Assembly (NCBI GenBank): GCA_964445115.1
Contig: CAYUJU010000006.1
Coordinates: forward strand, 1-64,000
Length of the DNA stretch: 64,000 bases
Source of the DNA: CAIJXJ01 sp964445115
GTDB lineage: Bacteria; Pseudomonadota; Gammaproteobacteria; Burkholderiales; Methylophilaceae
Direction: 5' to 3'
The notes under the pieces were generated by a model. It saw only the letters and a program-made list of their open reading frames with translations. It was not told the origin of the DNA and ran no database searches. This document shows positions 9,701 to 18,831 of the stretch, piece by piece. The position numbers were made by a program, and so were the translations under genes. Within the stretch, counting starts at the first letter, position 1; every line of letters begins with the position of its first letter.

Positions 9701-12387
9701 AGAATGCGCTTGCGATGGGTATAGTCGATGTGTCTGGTGGCGCGCACCCGCACCGCCGTGTGGGACACCGGCTTGCCCGCCAGGTCGAGCACCACGGCCT
9801 GCAGTGAGCGGTGGGCATTTCGGCGCCCTTCGTCCAGCAGGCGCAGCCCCACCGCCACTTCGGCCGGCCAAAGCTCGGTTTCACTGGAAATCGTCTGGAT
9901 CTCGCCGTTCGGATCGGGGAAGGTCATTTCCGCCGTCAGGCGCATGGGCGAGGCCAGTTTGTCGCGTAACGGGATGGCAGTACGGGCGAGGCCATGCTGA
10001 TCCAGCGTCACCTCGACCTTGTCTGCGACCAGTTCACGCTGGGCCTCGTCCTCCTCCGTGCGGCTGAAATTGAACTCGCGATAATCCCGGAAATTGAGAT
10101 AGGCCGGCGACAGCATGCCAGAGACTGCAACCCGCTGGCCACGCGCACCACCGCCGTTGAGATAGGCCAATGACAACTGCATCGGGACTGCCTTGACGCC
10201 GCCCATACGTGGCTTACTCGACGTGATGGCCCCCTTGTAGGCCGGCAAGCGGAAGTCAGAGACACGGAATTCAGCACTGGATTGCCAGCTGTTAAGCACC
10301 CGGATTTCGTACGTGCCCAGCTTGGCGGTTTCCGGGATTTTCCATTGGCTGACCGCCACGCCGCGGGCATCCCATGTCAGCGGCACGGTAAAAGTCTCTT
10401 CCCCGCCCATCAGTGCGATAGTCAGCGAGGCCGGCAGCTTGGCCGGATCGGGATAGGCGAACCCGCGCGCATCGTTGCGTCGGGCAATATGTTTCATGGA
10501 AACGGTTTCCCCGGCACGCAGCAGGGTACGGTCGAGGATGGTATGCACCATCGGGCTTTCCAGCGTGGCCCAGGTGTCGACGTTGAAACGCCACGGTTCG
10601 ATGCCACGGTTCCAGTCCGAACGCGCAAACGAGAAATCTTGACCTTTGTGCGCGGTCGCGTAAAACACCGCATCTTGTTGTTCACAGTTGTCACGCTGCT
10701 CCAGTGGCCCATCGATGGCGGCGCGTCCCTGCGCATCGCTCCTTCCCCGCCACAGTTCACTGCCACGACAATTCTCGATGCGCACGACCGCGCCCAGGAC
10801 CGGCTTGCCGGTCGACAGGGAGGTCACCCACACCAGGCTGGAATCGCGCCCTTTCTTGAAATGCACGGCCATGTCCGTGACCAGCGCCGAGGTGCGGACG
10901 TACATCGGGCGCGGCTGCTTCGGTTTGGGCTGGGTCAGGAGTGCGGCACCCAGCAACTGGCTTTCGAGTTCCACCACGTAGAATCCGGGCTTCTGCAGCG
11001 GGATGCCGACCACCTCGAACGCCTGTGCGCCGTTCGGCTTGGGCAGCAGGCGTGGCGGCGCCTCGCCCGCCGTAGTGAGGTAGGACAACTCGCGCGGATA
11101 AAGCACATCGACCGGCGGCGGGCTGTCGTATTCGTCTTCGTTAACCGGCGGTTTCCCCTTGCGCGGCAGGGTGCGCGTCTGGCGCTCGAACCGGGCGAGG
11201 TCGCGCATGATCTGCAGCGCGCTTTCCGGATCGGTCTGGTGGCGCCAGCGCATCGCGACCTTGCCTTCCAGGTTGCGCAAGGTCACCGGCAGCACGCCCC
11301 CTTCCTTCAGCTCCAGCACGCCGAAGCCGGACGAGAACTTGGCCAGCGGCGGCAAGGCGCCGACGCCGGTCTTGAGCGGGAAGCTCGACGCATTGCTCAA
11401 GGGCCGTCCGCTCAGATCGATCAGATTAGCTGGCATCCGCAAGGTCATCGCCAACCCGGAGGCAAAAGGCCCCTTGAACACCACTACGCTCACCGCATCT
11501 TCGCGTGCATCCTTGGCCCGCCAGGGGGCGCGCTCACCCTGCGGCGTCACCAGCCGCACCTGCTTCGCCTGCTGCCACGACACCTGATCGGTAAAGGTCA
11601 GGCGCAGGTCGGACAAGGGCGAGCACGGGGCGGCGGGACGTTCGCGCTCGCAGGTGAACTCGGCGCGAAATGGCACGCGCACCTCGTATTTAAAGCTATC
11701 CGCATCACGTACCCGGGCACCAGAGGTACTTTCGACCCCCTTGCCCCACACCAGCCTGACGTGGGCACCCGGGGCAAGGCGTTGCGCACAATGCGCGGCA
11801 AACTGGCCCGGCTGGGGAGACTGTTTCAGTGCGGACAGCAGATGCTGGAACTCGGCCTCCGGCAACCATTTGAGCGGCAGGCGTTCGCCGACGCCATCGC
11901 TCTCGCACCATGCGTGCGCCTCCACGCTGGCCTGCGTCACCGGCATGCGCGGCGTGATCAGGAACACCTGATCTTCCTCGATGCGGCCGTTGGGATAAGG
12001 CTGGAGATGCTGGACCCACGGCCCCGGCGTGCGGATCAGGAATTCCTGCTGACCGACCACGGCATGGCCCTTGAGCGACTTGAGTGCCGGTTTCAATTGA
12101 AACCGGCACTGTTCGCCCGGATCGAGGTCGCGCGGCAACTGATACACCCAGGTGCGCGCGTCGCTCCAGCGTCCCTGCCCTTCCACCGCGCAACGCACCT
12201 GGAACGGCGCCGGGGCCGTGGTGTCGCCGAGCGCGACCATGTCCTCGTTGAAGACGGCGGTCGCACGGCTCGCATCAGCCACTTCGCCCTGTGGGGTGAA
12301 CTGGTCGATGTAGGCCGCTTGTGCCGATGCGGCTGCCAAAAACAGCGTTCCGATAAACAGCAGGCCGCGCGTTGGGATTTTCAGCAT
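6724..12387 (-). CDS. yfhM: bacterial alpha-2-macroglobulin (YfhM-type), thioester-containing
   Basis: A very large (1887-residue) secreted protein of the bacterial alpha-2-macroglobulin family. It is predicted to trap proteases by covalent capture through an internal thioester. The thioester motif CLEQ is present at about residue 1425 (in PFSCLEQRTS), preceded by macroglobulin repeats and followed by the TED helical domain and receptor-like domain. The ATG at 12387 has GGAG 9-10 nt upstream and starts a signal peptide (MLKIPTRGLLFIG ... AASAQA). There is no cysteine at the cleavage site, so this appears to be a soluble periplasmic form rather than a lipoprotein as in E. coli YfhM. It is coupled to pbpC. 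Confidence 0.93.
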   Translation of the reverse strand: MLKIPTRGLLFIGTLFLAAASAQAAYIDQFTPQGEVADASRATAVFNEDMVALGDTTAPAPFQVRCAVEGQGRWSDARTWVYQLPRDLDPGEQCRFQLKPALKSLKGHAVVGQQEFLIRTPGPWVQHLQPYPNGRIEEDQVFLITPRMPVTQASVEAHAWCESDGVGERLPLKWLPEAEFQHLLSALKQSPQPGQFAAHCAQRLAPGAHVRLVWGKGVESTSGARVRDADSFKYEVRVPFRAEFTCERERPAAPCSPLSDLRLTFTDQVSWQQAKQVRLVTPQGERAPWRAKDAREDAVSVVVFKGPFASGLAMTLRMPANLIDLSGRPLSNASSFPLKTGVGALPPLAKFSSGFGVLELKEGGVLPVTLRNLEGKVAMRWRHQTDPESALQIMRDLARFERQTRTLPRKGKPPVNEDEYDSPPPVDVLYPRELSYLTTAGEAPPRLLPKPNGAQAFEVVGIPLQKPGFYVVELESQLLGAALLTQPKPKQPRPMYVRTSALVTDMAVHFKKGRDSSLVWVTSLSTGKPVLGAVVRIENCRGSELWRGRSDAQGRAAIDGPLEQRDNCEQQDAVFYATAHKGQDFSFARSDWNRGIEPWRFNVDTWATLESPMVHTILDRTLLRAGETVSMKHIARRNDARGFAYPDPAKLPASLTIALMGGEETFTVPLTWDARGVAVSQWKIPETAKLGTYEIRVLNSWQSSAEFRVSDFRLPAYKGAITSSKPRMGGVKAVPMQLSLAYLNGGGARGQRVAVSGMLSPAYLNFRDYREFNFSRTEEDEAQRELVADKVEVTLDQHGLARTAIPLRDKLASPMRLTAEMTFPDPNGEIQTISSETELWPAEVAVGLRLLDEGRRNAHRSLQAVVLDLAGKPVSHTAVRVRATRHIDYTHRKRILGGFYSYETQTTREDMGLVCDGKTDARGLMTCDIAADKPGNIHLQAEVRDARGNVSQAGASFWSSGDGDVWFDQEDRDRMEIAPAKREYQAGETARLTVHTPFREATALIAVEREGVLETFVRPLKRHDPIVEIPVRAAWGPNVFVSVLAVRGRLREVPWYSFLQWGWRSPAEWVREYRGGVPQPTAMVDLARPGFKFGLTELQVGKAGAELKVRVEPDKSAYAPRATAKVKVRVAMPNGKAPPAGSEVAVAAVDRALLELSPNPTWNLLDAMRQEHAYLVETSTAQMQVVGKRHFGKKALPAGGGGGKLSTRELFDTLLYWNPRVKLDAKGEATVSVPLNDSLTAFKLVAIADVGPGLFGTGDTEIVSKQDLQITSGITPYIREGDRYRAGVTVRNGAERTMQVTVAGHAGKQALSAQKLRLEAGGAQEVAWQLQAPEGVESLQWQVEAIEQGGKALDRIKLTQKIAPRVPVTVQQATFMRLEQPYAVLATPPAGALPGKGGIEVTLSASLAGQTTELRRYFERYPFSCLEQRTSVAVGLHDEKRWQEVAGNLQGYLDAQGFAQYFPGAGQGSDALTAHLLSVTHAAGFQVPDEPRQRMEQALANFVAGKAKPSFWTPREILPERRLHALEALVRIGKADARMLGAFEFKPLKMPTASLIDWYSILYRVKDAPEREARLAAVERELRNRMTYAGGRLVFSTERDDRWWWLMMDGEVNALRLLEVAIDDPAWKQDVPALLRGAMLRQSRGHWGTTTANVWGVLALDKFGQRFEAEAVGGKTQATLTPAGSQSYAWKGADKTEQGKLSLPWSAEVEVAKPASFAMRHEGAGQPWATVMLKAAVPDKTADFGYKITRHLTPVEQKVDGRWSRGDVVRVRVEIESAQSMSWVVVSDPTSGGAAILGNTARDSAIAREGENDHFWEDNDAWPTFTERGFGFFRAYYDYVPKGKFWVEYTVRLNNAGEFALPATRVEAMYAPEVFGEIPNTTLQVSP

Positions 12388-12452
12388 GATGGGACTCCAG
12401 AACCTGACGGTCATTAAGTCCGCATCATATCCCAAAGCACGGACCGCAGAAA

Positions 12453-13628
12453 TCAGCCTGGCTGTTGCAGGGTCGAAGCCGAAATGACGCGATTGCGGCC
12501 GGTTTGCTTGGCCAGATAAAGTGCGCGGTCCGCCCCTTCGATCAGTGATTCGAACTCGAAGCCGGAGGTGACCGAATCGGTCACACCGATGCTGATCGTG
12601 CTGTACCAGGGCGCGTCCTCGTCGCCCATGTTGGTGCCGGCATAGAACGTGCGCAGGCGCTCGGCGATGACCAGCGCCTCGATCTCGGAGGTGGCCGGCA
12701 TGAGAATACAGAACTCCTCACCGCCGTAACGTGCCAGGTAATCCTGTTTACGGAGCGTGGACGTGATGACCGACACCAGTCGGCACAACACCTCGTCCCC
12801 GACCAAGTGACCATGCTGGTCGTTGATGGACTTGAAATGGTCGACGTCGATCATCATCACCGACAACACATCGCCGGACCGCTGGGACAATGCGCGCAGA
12901 TGCTCGAACGCCTCTTTCAGGCTGCGCCGGTTAAGGGCGCCCGTCAGGCTGTCGCGTGCGGCCAGCGACTGCAACTCGTGTGAAATGCGGTAATGCACCA
13001 TCAGCACAAAACCGAACACCAGCGCCATCTGCACCAGGCTGGCAACGAAGAACGTGACTGGATTGATCGTTACCTGGCTATACAGGCCGTAGTGTTGGGC
13101 TGGATGTAACGCAACGTACCCGGCACGCGCCAGCATGAGGCAGGTCAGCACGCAGAAAGTGCCTGCCGTAAAGAAGAAAGGGGCACGCATCGGCGGCGTC
13201 ACGTGCCGGAACAAAACGTGCGCGTTGGCAAGACTGATCACCGCCAGCATGAGGGAATTGGCAATCACCCGATGATTGGCGTTGGCGAACATCACCGCGA
13301 ACAAAATGTTGAGCACCACCACCGTGCCGGTCGCCAGCCAGACCCAATGCCAGTGTGGCTGCTTCTGGCAGAAAGCCCGGTTTCCTGCCCACTGGAAACA
13401 GAGTCCCAAGGCCAGCAAGCCGGAACCGAACACCATCACCCAGCCGTTTCCCGGCCCCAACTGGGTATACGCCAGCCCCAAACTGATGCCGACACACAGT
13501 TCAGACGTCGCCCAGCAACGTACACCGCGAATATTCTCGGAATGCAGACTCACGACCGCCAGCAACCCCGACAACAACAGGGCGAGCAACGCGGTCATCA
13601 CCATCATGGTGCGAATATCTAAAGCCAT
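12453..13628 (-). CDS. membrane-anchored GGDEF diguanylate cyclase
   Basis: A 391-residue protein. The N-terminal ~215 residues form about seven hydrophobic helices, an integral-membrane sensor of unclear ligand. The C-terminal GGDEF domain (about 225-390) carries an intact active site, ARYGGEEFCIL, so it should make cyclic di-GMP. An RxxD inhibitory site (RKQD) sits exactly five residues before GGEEF, predicting product feedback inhibition. It is monocistronic, downstream of nothing on its strand and followed 65 bp later by yfhM. The rep gene diverges from it across about 130 bp. The specific signal and target are unknown. Confidence 0.9.
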   Translation of the reverse strand: MALDIRTMMVMTALLALLLSGLLAVVSLHSENIRGVRCWATSELCVGISLGLAYTQLGPGNGWVMVFGSGLLALGLCFQWAGNRAFCQKQPHWHWVWLATGTVVVLNILFAVMFANANHRVIANSLMLAVISLANAHVLFRHVTPPMRAPFFFTAGTFCVLTCLMLARAGYVALHPAQHYGLYSQVTINPVTFFVASLVQMALVFGFVLMVHYRISHELQSLAARDSLTGALNRRSLKEAFEHLRALSQRSGDVLSVMMIDVDHFKSINDQHGHLVGDEVLCRLVSVITSTLRKQDYLARYGGEEFCILMPATSEIEALVIAERLRTFYAGTNMGDEDAPWYSTISIGVTDSVTSGFEFESLIEGADRALYLAKQTGRNRVISASTLQQPG

Positions 13629-13682
13629 TTCAGGTTCTTATAAAATTTTGAGCATTTTGCATGGTTATTCTCAATCAGGAAA

Positions 13683-13711
13683 GTGACGTTTCACCTACAG
13701 CGCGGTTAAAA
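13683..13711 (+). promoter_or_regulatory. sigma70-like promoter candidate for rep
   Basis: GTGACG, a 17-bp spacer and TTAAAA form a plausible -35/-10 pair ending about 46 bp before the rep ATG, in the divergent region between the GGDEF gene and rep. The match is moderate and is inferred from spacing only. Confidence 0.35.
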
Positions 13712-13757
13712 TTGCGGCCCGTTGTCTGCTGCGCAAAGTCGCTTCCTTCCTGAATTT

Positions 13758-15749
13758 ATGCTTTCCAAACTGAATGCCCCACAACGCGAAGCCGTCAAAT
13801 ACCTGGATGGCCCTCTGCTCGTGCTCGCTGGCGCGGGCAGCGGCAAGACGCGCGTCATCACGCACAAGATCGTGCACCTGATCGACAGTTGCGGCTATCA
13901 GCCACGCGAAATTGCCGCCATCACCTTTACCAACAAGGCCGCCAAGGAAATGCAGGAGCGGGTGGGCACGCTGTTGCAGGGCAAGCCCAGCAAGGGCCTC
14001 ACTGTCACCACGTTCCACTCGCTGGGACTGCAGATGCTGCGCCAGGAAGCTACGCTGCTGGGCTACAAGCCGCAGTTTTCGATTCTGGATTCCTCCGACA
14101 GCTTCAAGATCCTTTCGGACATCCTCGCTACTACGGACAAGCAATTATTGCGCCGTACCCAATGGCAGATCTCCGGCTGGAAGAATGCCTTCCTCAATCC
14201 AGACCAAGCCTTGCTGCAGGCGGATGAAGAGGACGCGCACGCCGCGGCGAAGATCTACCAGCTCTATCAGCAGACCCTGAAGGCCTATCAGGCTGTCGAC
14301 TTCGACGACCTGATCCGCCTGCCGGTGGAACTGTTCCAGCAGCATCCGGAGGCGCTGGACAAGTGGCAGCGCAAGCTCAAATACCTGCTGATCGACGAAT
14401 ACCAGGACACCAACGCCTGCCAGTACACCCTGGTGAAGCTGCTCACCGGCGTCGAAGGCCGTTTCACCGCTGTGGGGGATGACGACCAGGCGATCTATGG
14501 CTGGCGCGGTGCCGACGTGGAAAACCTGCGCCAACTTACGGAAGACTTCCCCAAGCTGCAGGTCATCAAGCTGGAGCAGAATTACCGCTCGACCGTCAGA
14601 ATTCTGCGCGCAGCCAACCAGGTCATCGCCAACAATCCCAAGCTGTTCGAGAAGCAGTTGTGGAGCGAACATGGCACCGGCGACCCGATCCAGGTCAACG
14701 CCATGCGCGATGAAGACCATGAGGCAGAGGCTGTGGTGCTGAAGCTGATGGCGCACAAGTTCGAGCACCGCACCAAATTCGCCGACTACGCGGTGCTGTA
14801 TCGCGGCAACCACCAGTCGCGCATCCTCGAAGAAAAACTGCGCGAGCACAAAGTGCCTTACACCGTGTCCGGCGGTCAGTCGTTCTTCGACAAGGCCGAG
14901 ATCAAGGACATCATTAGTTACCTGCGCCTGATCGCCAACGAAGACGATGACCCGGCCTTCATCCGCGCGGCAACCACCCCCAAGAAGGGCATCGGCAACA
15001 CCACGCTGGAGCGCCTGGGCGAGTACTCGGCGCAAAAGCACATCTCGCTGTTCGAAGCGGCATTTGAAGGCGAGTTCCAAAGCCAGGTCGGCCAGAAGCA
15101 GCTGGATGACCTGCTCACCTTCTGCCAGTTCATCCAGCGCATGCAGGAACGCGCGGTGAAAGACCCCGCCGGCGAGGTGCTGAACGACATGCTGGCCGCC
15201 ATCCAGTACGAAATGCACCTCTATGACACCGAGGAGCCGCGCCCTGCCGAGACCAAGTGGAAGAACGTGATGGATTTCATCGGCTGGCTGACGCGCAAGG
15301 GCGAAAACGACGAATCCAACCTGCTGCAGCTGACGCAAACCGTCGCGCTGATGAGCATGCTGGAAAGCCGCGAAGAAGAGATCGACGCGGTCAAGCTCTC
15401 CACCCTCCACGCTTCCAAGGGGCTGGAATACGGCCATGTATTCCTGATCGGGGTGGAAGAAGGCATCCTGCCCCACCGCGAGTCGGTCGATACCGGCAAG
15501 ATCGAGGAAGAGCGCCGGCTGATGTACGTCGGCATCACCCGCGCGCAGCGTTCACTGCACATTTCCTGGTGCAGGAAACGTAAAAGAGCGGGCGAAACGG
15601 AAGCCTGCGAACCCAGCCGCTTCATCGCCGAACTGCCGCAGGACGACGTGCGCTACACCGGCATGCCGGGCGCCGACCCGGTCGCCAGCAAGGAACACGG
15701 GCGCGAGCGCATGGCCAACATCCGCGCCATGCTGGCCGGCAACAAATAG
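13758..15749 (+). CDS. rep: ATP-dependent DNA helicase Rep (UvrD/Rep family)
   Basis: A 663-residue superfamily 1A helicase that moves 3' to 5' and helps replication forks pass obstacles. Motif I (Walker A) is AGAGSGKT at residues 24-31. Motif II is in YLLIDEYQDTN, motif III in VGDDDQAIYGWRGA, motif IV in LEQNYRST, and motifs V-VI in TLHASKGLEY and RRLMYVGITRAQ. Overall length and sequence resemble E. coli Rep (673 residues) more than UvrD, notably the GNHQSR and PQDD segments. The ATG at 13758 begins the conserved MLSKLNAPQREAV; upstream in-frame codons add a non-conserved stretch. It ends at a bidirectional terminator. Confidence 0.95.
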   Translation: MLSKLNAPQREAVKYLDGPLLVLAGAGSGKTRVITHKIVHLIDSCGYQPREIAAITFTNKAAKEMQERVGTLLQGKPSKGLTVTTFHSLGLQMLRQEATLLGYKPQFSILDSSDSFKILSDILATTDKQLLRRTQWQISGWKNAFLNPDQALLQADEEDAHAAAKIYQLYQQTLKAYQAVDFDDLIRLPVELFQQHPEALDKWQRKLKYLLIDEYQDTNACQYTLVKLLTGVEGRFTAVGDDDQAIYGWRGADVENLRQLTEDFPKLQVIKLEQNYRSTVRILRAANQVIANNPKLFEKQLWSEHGTGDPIQVNAMRDEDHEAEAVVLKLMAHKFEHRTKFADYAVLYRGNHQSRILEEKLREHKVPYTVSGGQSFFDKAEIKDIISYLRLIANEDDDPAFIRAATTPKKGIGNTTLERLGEYSAQKHISLFEAAFEGEFQSQVGQKQLDDLLTFCQFIQRMQERAVKDPAGEVLNDMLAAIQYEMHLYDTEEPRPAETKWKNVMDFIGWLTRKGENDESNLLQLTQTVALMSMLESREEEIDAVKLSTLHASKGLEYGHVFLIGVEEGILPHRESVDTGKIEEERRLMYVGITRAQRSLHISWCRKRKRAGETEACEPSRFIAELPQDDVRYTGMPGADPVASKEHGRERMANIRAMLAGNK

Positions 15750-15761
15750 CCGCACACCGTC

Positions 15762-15796
15762 ATGAAAAAAGCCCGGCATAACCGGGCTTTTTTCAT
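15762..15796. terminator. bidirectional intrinsic terminator between rep and the Tim44-domain gene
   Basis: A stem of 15 bp, ATGAAAAAAGCCCGG at 15762-15776 against the complementary arm at 15782-15796, with a 5-nt loop (cataa). A- and T-runs flank the GC core, so it can stop both convergent transcripts. Confidence 0.9.
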
Positions 15797-15821
15797 CGCA
15801 GAAAATTCGCGCTAGCGCAGG

Positions 15822-16670
15822 TTAATGCAGTTCGACCTGCTGGATGCCGGCGAGCAGCCACTGTGCCTTGGCGTCACGCAAATCCTTCTGCACGTGCCAG
15901 ATCTCGTTGACGCTCTCCGGCACGCCATCGTTCTCGGTGAGGAGACCACTGAAGCGCACGCTGGCGATGGAATAGTCACCCTCGGTCACCACTTCCAGCA
16001 GATCGGCGTGCAGCGACATGACGTTGGTCTTCTGCGGAACATCGCCGCGCTCCTGCGCCTGCAGGCTGATCTCGGCGAACATTTCGGGCGTGGTGTACTG
16101 GCGGATGTCATCCAGATCCTTGCGGTCGTTGGCGGCCTGCAGACGGATGAAGGTCGCCTTGCCGTTACGCAGGAACGCTTCGGTCGGGAAATCCGCCGGA
16201 ATGCTGCCGGCTTCAACAGGCGCTGCCGCCGCAGCGGCACCGCCGTAGGCCGGCGTTTGCACCGGCTCCACAGCGCGCAGATCGGGGCCAGCGGCAGCGT
16301 ATTGCATGGCGGGGCGCTGGGCCTTGTTCATACGTGCCAGCAGGAACATCACCACGCCGACGGCCAGCAGGCCTAGCAACAGCGGCCCCATCATGCCGCC
16401 CAGGCCGCTGCCTGCGAACAGGGAAGCCAGGCCCGCGCCGATCGCCAGACCTGCCAGGGGTCCCAGCCATTTGTTGGCGGCCGGAGCGGAAGGCGCGGCG
16501 GCAGGTGCCGGCTTGGGCGCTTCCGGCGCGCGCTGCTGTTCCTGTCGGGCAGGCATGGAGCGCTGCTTGCCGAAGCTGCTGCCCCCGCCCAGGCGCTTGG
16601 CCTCGGCAACAGTCGAAAACAGGCTCAGGCAAGTCACCAAAACCGTCAGCAGCATCCAGATTCTTTTCAT
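15822..16670 (-). CDS. Tim44-like domain membrane protein
   Basis: A 282-residue protein. A signal-like N-terminus (MKRIWMLLTVLVTCLSLF) is followed by a Gly/Ser-rich patch (KRLGGGSSFGKQ), a Pro/Ala-rich linker and a Gly-rich membrane region (about residues 70-115). The C-terminal ~130 residues match the Tim44-like fold (PADFPTEAFL ... QWLLAGIQQVE). This bacterial family is widespread in betaproteobacteria; its role is unproven, with suggestions of membrane association or protein transport by analogy with mitochondrial Tim44. The start at 16670 is preferred to 16685 because it begins the signal sequence and has a purine-rich AGAGA upstream. It is monocistronic and converges on rep. Confidence 0.85.
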   Translation of the reverse strand: MKRIWMLLTVLVTCLSLFSTVAEAKRLGGGSSFGKQRSMPARQEQQRAPEAPKPAPAAAPSAPAANKWLGPLAGLAIGAGLASLFAGSGLGGMMGPLLLGLLAVGVVMFLLARMNKAQRPAMQYAAAGPDLRAVEPVQTPAYGGAAAAAAPVEAGSIPADFPTEAFLRNGKATFIRLQAANDRKDLDDIRQYTTPEMFAEISLQAQERGDVPQKTNVMSLHADLLEVVTEGDYSIASVRFSGLLTENDGVPESVNEIWHVQKDLRDAKAQWLLAGIQQVELH

Positions 16671-16779
16671 GCAATTCTCTTTCACAGAAGGGAGGAGTCA
16701 AAACGCTGCGGAGTCTATCAGCTTCTCCCCAAACGCACACCACGTTCCGACTGTGGGATTCAGAGCCTGTTTCAGCTGG

Positions 16780-16826
16780 ATTCCGGGTGCTGCCTATCAC
16801 AGTCCCGGAATGACGTTCCCGGAATT
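16780..16826. repeat. intergenic inverted repeat cluster
   Basis: ATTCCGGG at 16780-16787 pairs with CCCGGAAT at 16804-16811 around a 16-nt loop. A third copy of the same core (TTCCCGGAA) follows at 16816-16824. It lies in the 169-bp gap between the end of the GGDEF operon and the Tim44 gene. It resembles a short dispersed intergenic palindrome more than a terminator, because no T-run follows on either strand. Confidence 0.4.
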
Positions 16827-16839
16827 GTTCTGGACTTCC

Positions 16840-18813
16840 TCAGGCAGTCGCTACCTGGTTACGCCCGCCATGCTTGGCCAGGTAAAGCGCTTCGTCCGCC
16901 ACGCTCAACAGCATGTCGATGTTCACGCTCTTCTGCTGCATGGTGGTGACCCCGACCGAGATCGTCACCCGTAGCGGCATGCCGCCTTCGAGTACGATCT
17001 CCTCTTCCGCCACCCGGTCACGCAAGCGTTCGGCCACTTCGCTGGCCTCAACGCGTCCAGTCTCCGGCAACAGCACGGCGAACTCCTCGCCCCCCAGGCG
17101 ACCGATGATATCCACCTCACGCAGCGACTCCTGCATGATCTCGCTCAGTTTCTGCAGGACGATATCGCCAGTCTTGTGCCCGTGGGTATCGTTCACCTTC
17201 TTGAAATGATCGATATCGATCATGAACAGTGACAACTGCTTGTGGTAGCGCAGCGACCGGGCCAGTTCCAGTTCGGCGAGCTCCATGAAGCGTCGCCGGT
17301 TCGGCAAACCGGTGAGGTAATCGACCTGCGCCTGATGCTCGAGCGCCTGATGCAGGGCCCTGCGCTCGGTCACATCCCGGGTGATGCTGATCTGGCCGGT
17401 CACCTTGCCCTCCGCATCCCGCATCGGGGAGGCGTGCGTTTCCAGCCACAGCGGCGTCCCATGCTTGCCCACGATCTGGAACTCGAGTACGCCGCTCCCG
17501 CCCTCGCAGACTTTCCTGTGCAGCGCGAAAAAGGCCTCACGATATTCGGGGTGGAGGAAATTGATCAGCCCGTAGGCCCTGGCCTCTTCCAGGCTGCCCA
17601 CTTCCAGCATGGCGAGGCCTGCCTGGTTCATGTTCAGCAATTCCCCGCCCACGGAAACGACCTTGACGCACTCGGGCTCGTTTTCGAAGATGGACCGCAG
17701 AAATTCCTTCTGGTCGAACACTTCCTGATGACTGGCCTGCAACTCCCGCTGCAACTGGTTGAAGGTCTTCAGCAACTGGCCGACTTCATCGTCGCTGTCC
17801 ACCTGCAGGTTCCGCAGCGGCGTCCCCTGCTGCACCATGTTGTTCAGTTCTCGCGTCGCCCGGGTCAAGGGCCGCAGTTGATAGTGAATCAGCCAGGCGA
17901 CCATCCCCACGATCAGCATCAACACAGCGCCCGCCATCAGGTAAATATCAGATTTGAGCGCATTCACCGGGGCAAACGCCTCGGTCTCGGGCAACAGTCC
18001 GACCACCACCCAACGCCCGTCCAGTATCTCGCGCGCCGTGGCAAGGGAATGCATACGATGAAATCCGTCGACGATCACTGCGCCCTGATGACCAGCGACC
18101 AGCTGATCGAGTGCAGGATTCTCGCCGGCATCGGGGAGTTCAGCCATCATGTCCGAATTATCGGAATCGATGATGACCATGCGTTCCCGGGCGGCAAGCA
18201 CCACATATTCGCCCGATTTCCCCAGCGCCGAATGGGTCTGGTCGAATACCGCACGATCCGTCAGGCCAAGGTAGCCGACCATCACCGCTTTCAGCGTGCC
18301 ATGCTCATCCTTGATCGGGACCGCTATCCCGAGCCCGGGTTTAGTGGTAAACCGGCCAATTCGCGGTCTGCCAATGGCGGGTTTACCCGTCGCCATCACC
18401 TCCCGAAAGTACTCCAGCGTCGTGTAATCCCCGCTCGCACGGCCTTCTACACGCGGGAAATCCGCGATCCCCTGGCCATCAAGACCAATCAAGGCCACGC
18501 CGTAGGTAAATAGACGATAAATGGCGCGACGCTTTTCCAACCAATTGGACATGGCTGCGCGGTCATGCAGCATGTCCAACGGCACTGCGTCCGCCACATC
18601 CTGCAAGGACTGGGAACGTAACAGTATCTTTTGTTCCAGGTCGTTGGCTACGTAATTGACCGAAGACATCTGCTGGTTGAGCAAGAGTTTGCCAAGATCG
18701 TGCTCCAGGCGGTCTGTCGAGAAATAGACCAATGGCAGGAAGCCCAGGCAAATGAGCACAAGGGTCGACAGGGCGACCTTGTTGGGCAGATTAAGAAACC
18801 GTCTGAAATACAT
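16840..18813 (-). CDS. Cache-HAMP-PAS-GGDEF diguanylate cyclase
   Basis: A 657-residue sensory protein. The first membrane helix (about 13-33) is followed by a periplasmic double-Cache-type sensor (about 35-285), a second helix (about 290-310), HAMP (about 310-365), PAS (about 370-490) and GGDEF (about 495-655). The active site is intact (GRLGGEEFAVLL), with an RxxD inhibitory site (REVD) five residues before it. It is expected to make cyclic di-GMP in response to a periplasmic small molecule. It is the last gene of the porin/PhnD-like/GGDEF-EAL operon, only 18 bp after the GGDEF-EAL gene, so the two probably respond to related signals. Confidence 0.92.
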   Translation of the reverse strand: MYFRRFLNLPNKVALSTLVLICLGFLPLVYFSTDRLEHDLGKLLLNQQMSSVNYVANDLEQKILLRSQSLQDVADAVPLDMLHDRAAMSNWLEKRRAIYRLFTYGVALIGLDGQGIADFPRVEGRASGDYTTLEYFREVMATGKPAIGRPRIGRFTTKPGLGIAVPIKDEHGTLKAVMVGYLGLTDRAVFDQTHSALGKSGEYVVLAARERMVIIDSDNSDMMAELPDAGENPALDQLVAGHQGAVIVDGFHRMHSLATAREILDGRWVVVGLLPETEAFAPVNALKSDIYLMAGAVLMLIVGMVAWLIHYQLRPLTRATRELNNMVQQGTPLRNLQVDSDDEVGQLLKTFNQLQRELQASHQEVFDQKEFLRSIFENEPECVKVVSVGGELLNMNQAGLAMLEVGSLEEARAYGLINFLHPEYREAFFALHRKVCEGGSGVLEFQIVGKHGTPLWLETHASPMRDAEGKVTGQISITRDVTERRALHQALEHQAQVDYLTGLPNRRRFMELAELELARSLRYHKQLSLFMIDIDHFKKVNDTHGHKTGDIVLQKLSEIMQESLREVDIIGRLGGEEFAVLLPETGRVEASEVAERLRDRVAEEEIVLEGGMPLRVTISVGVTTMQQKSVNIDMLLSVADEALYLAKHGGRNQVATA

Positions 18814-18831
18814 GAGCTCGTTCCCGTATTT

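Noticed and set aside
10282..12417. 711-codon open frame on the plus strand
   Set aside because: Also antisense to yfhM; His/Gln/Arg-rich translation typical of a shadow frame.
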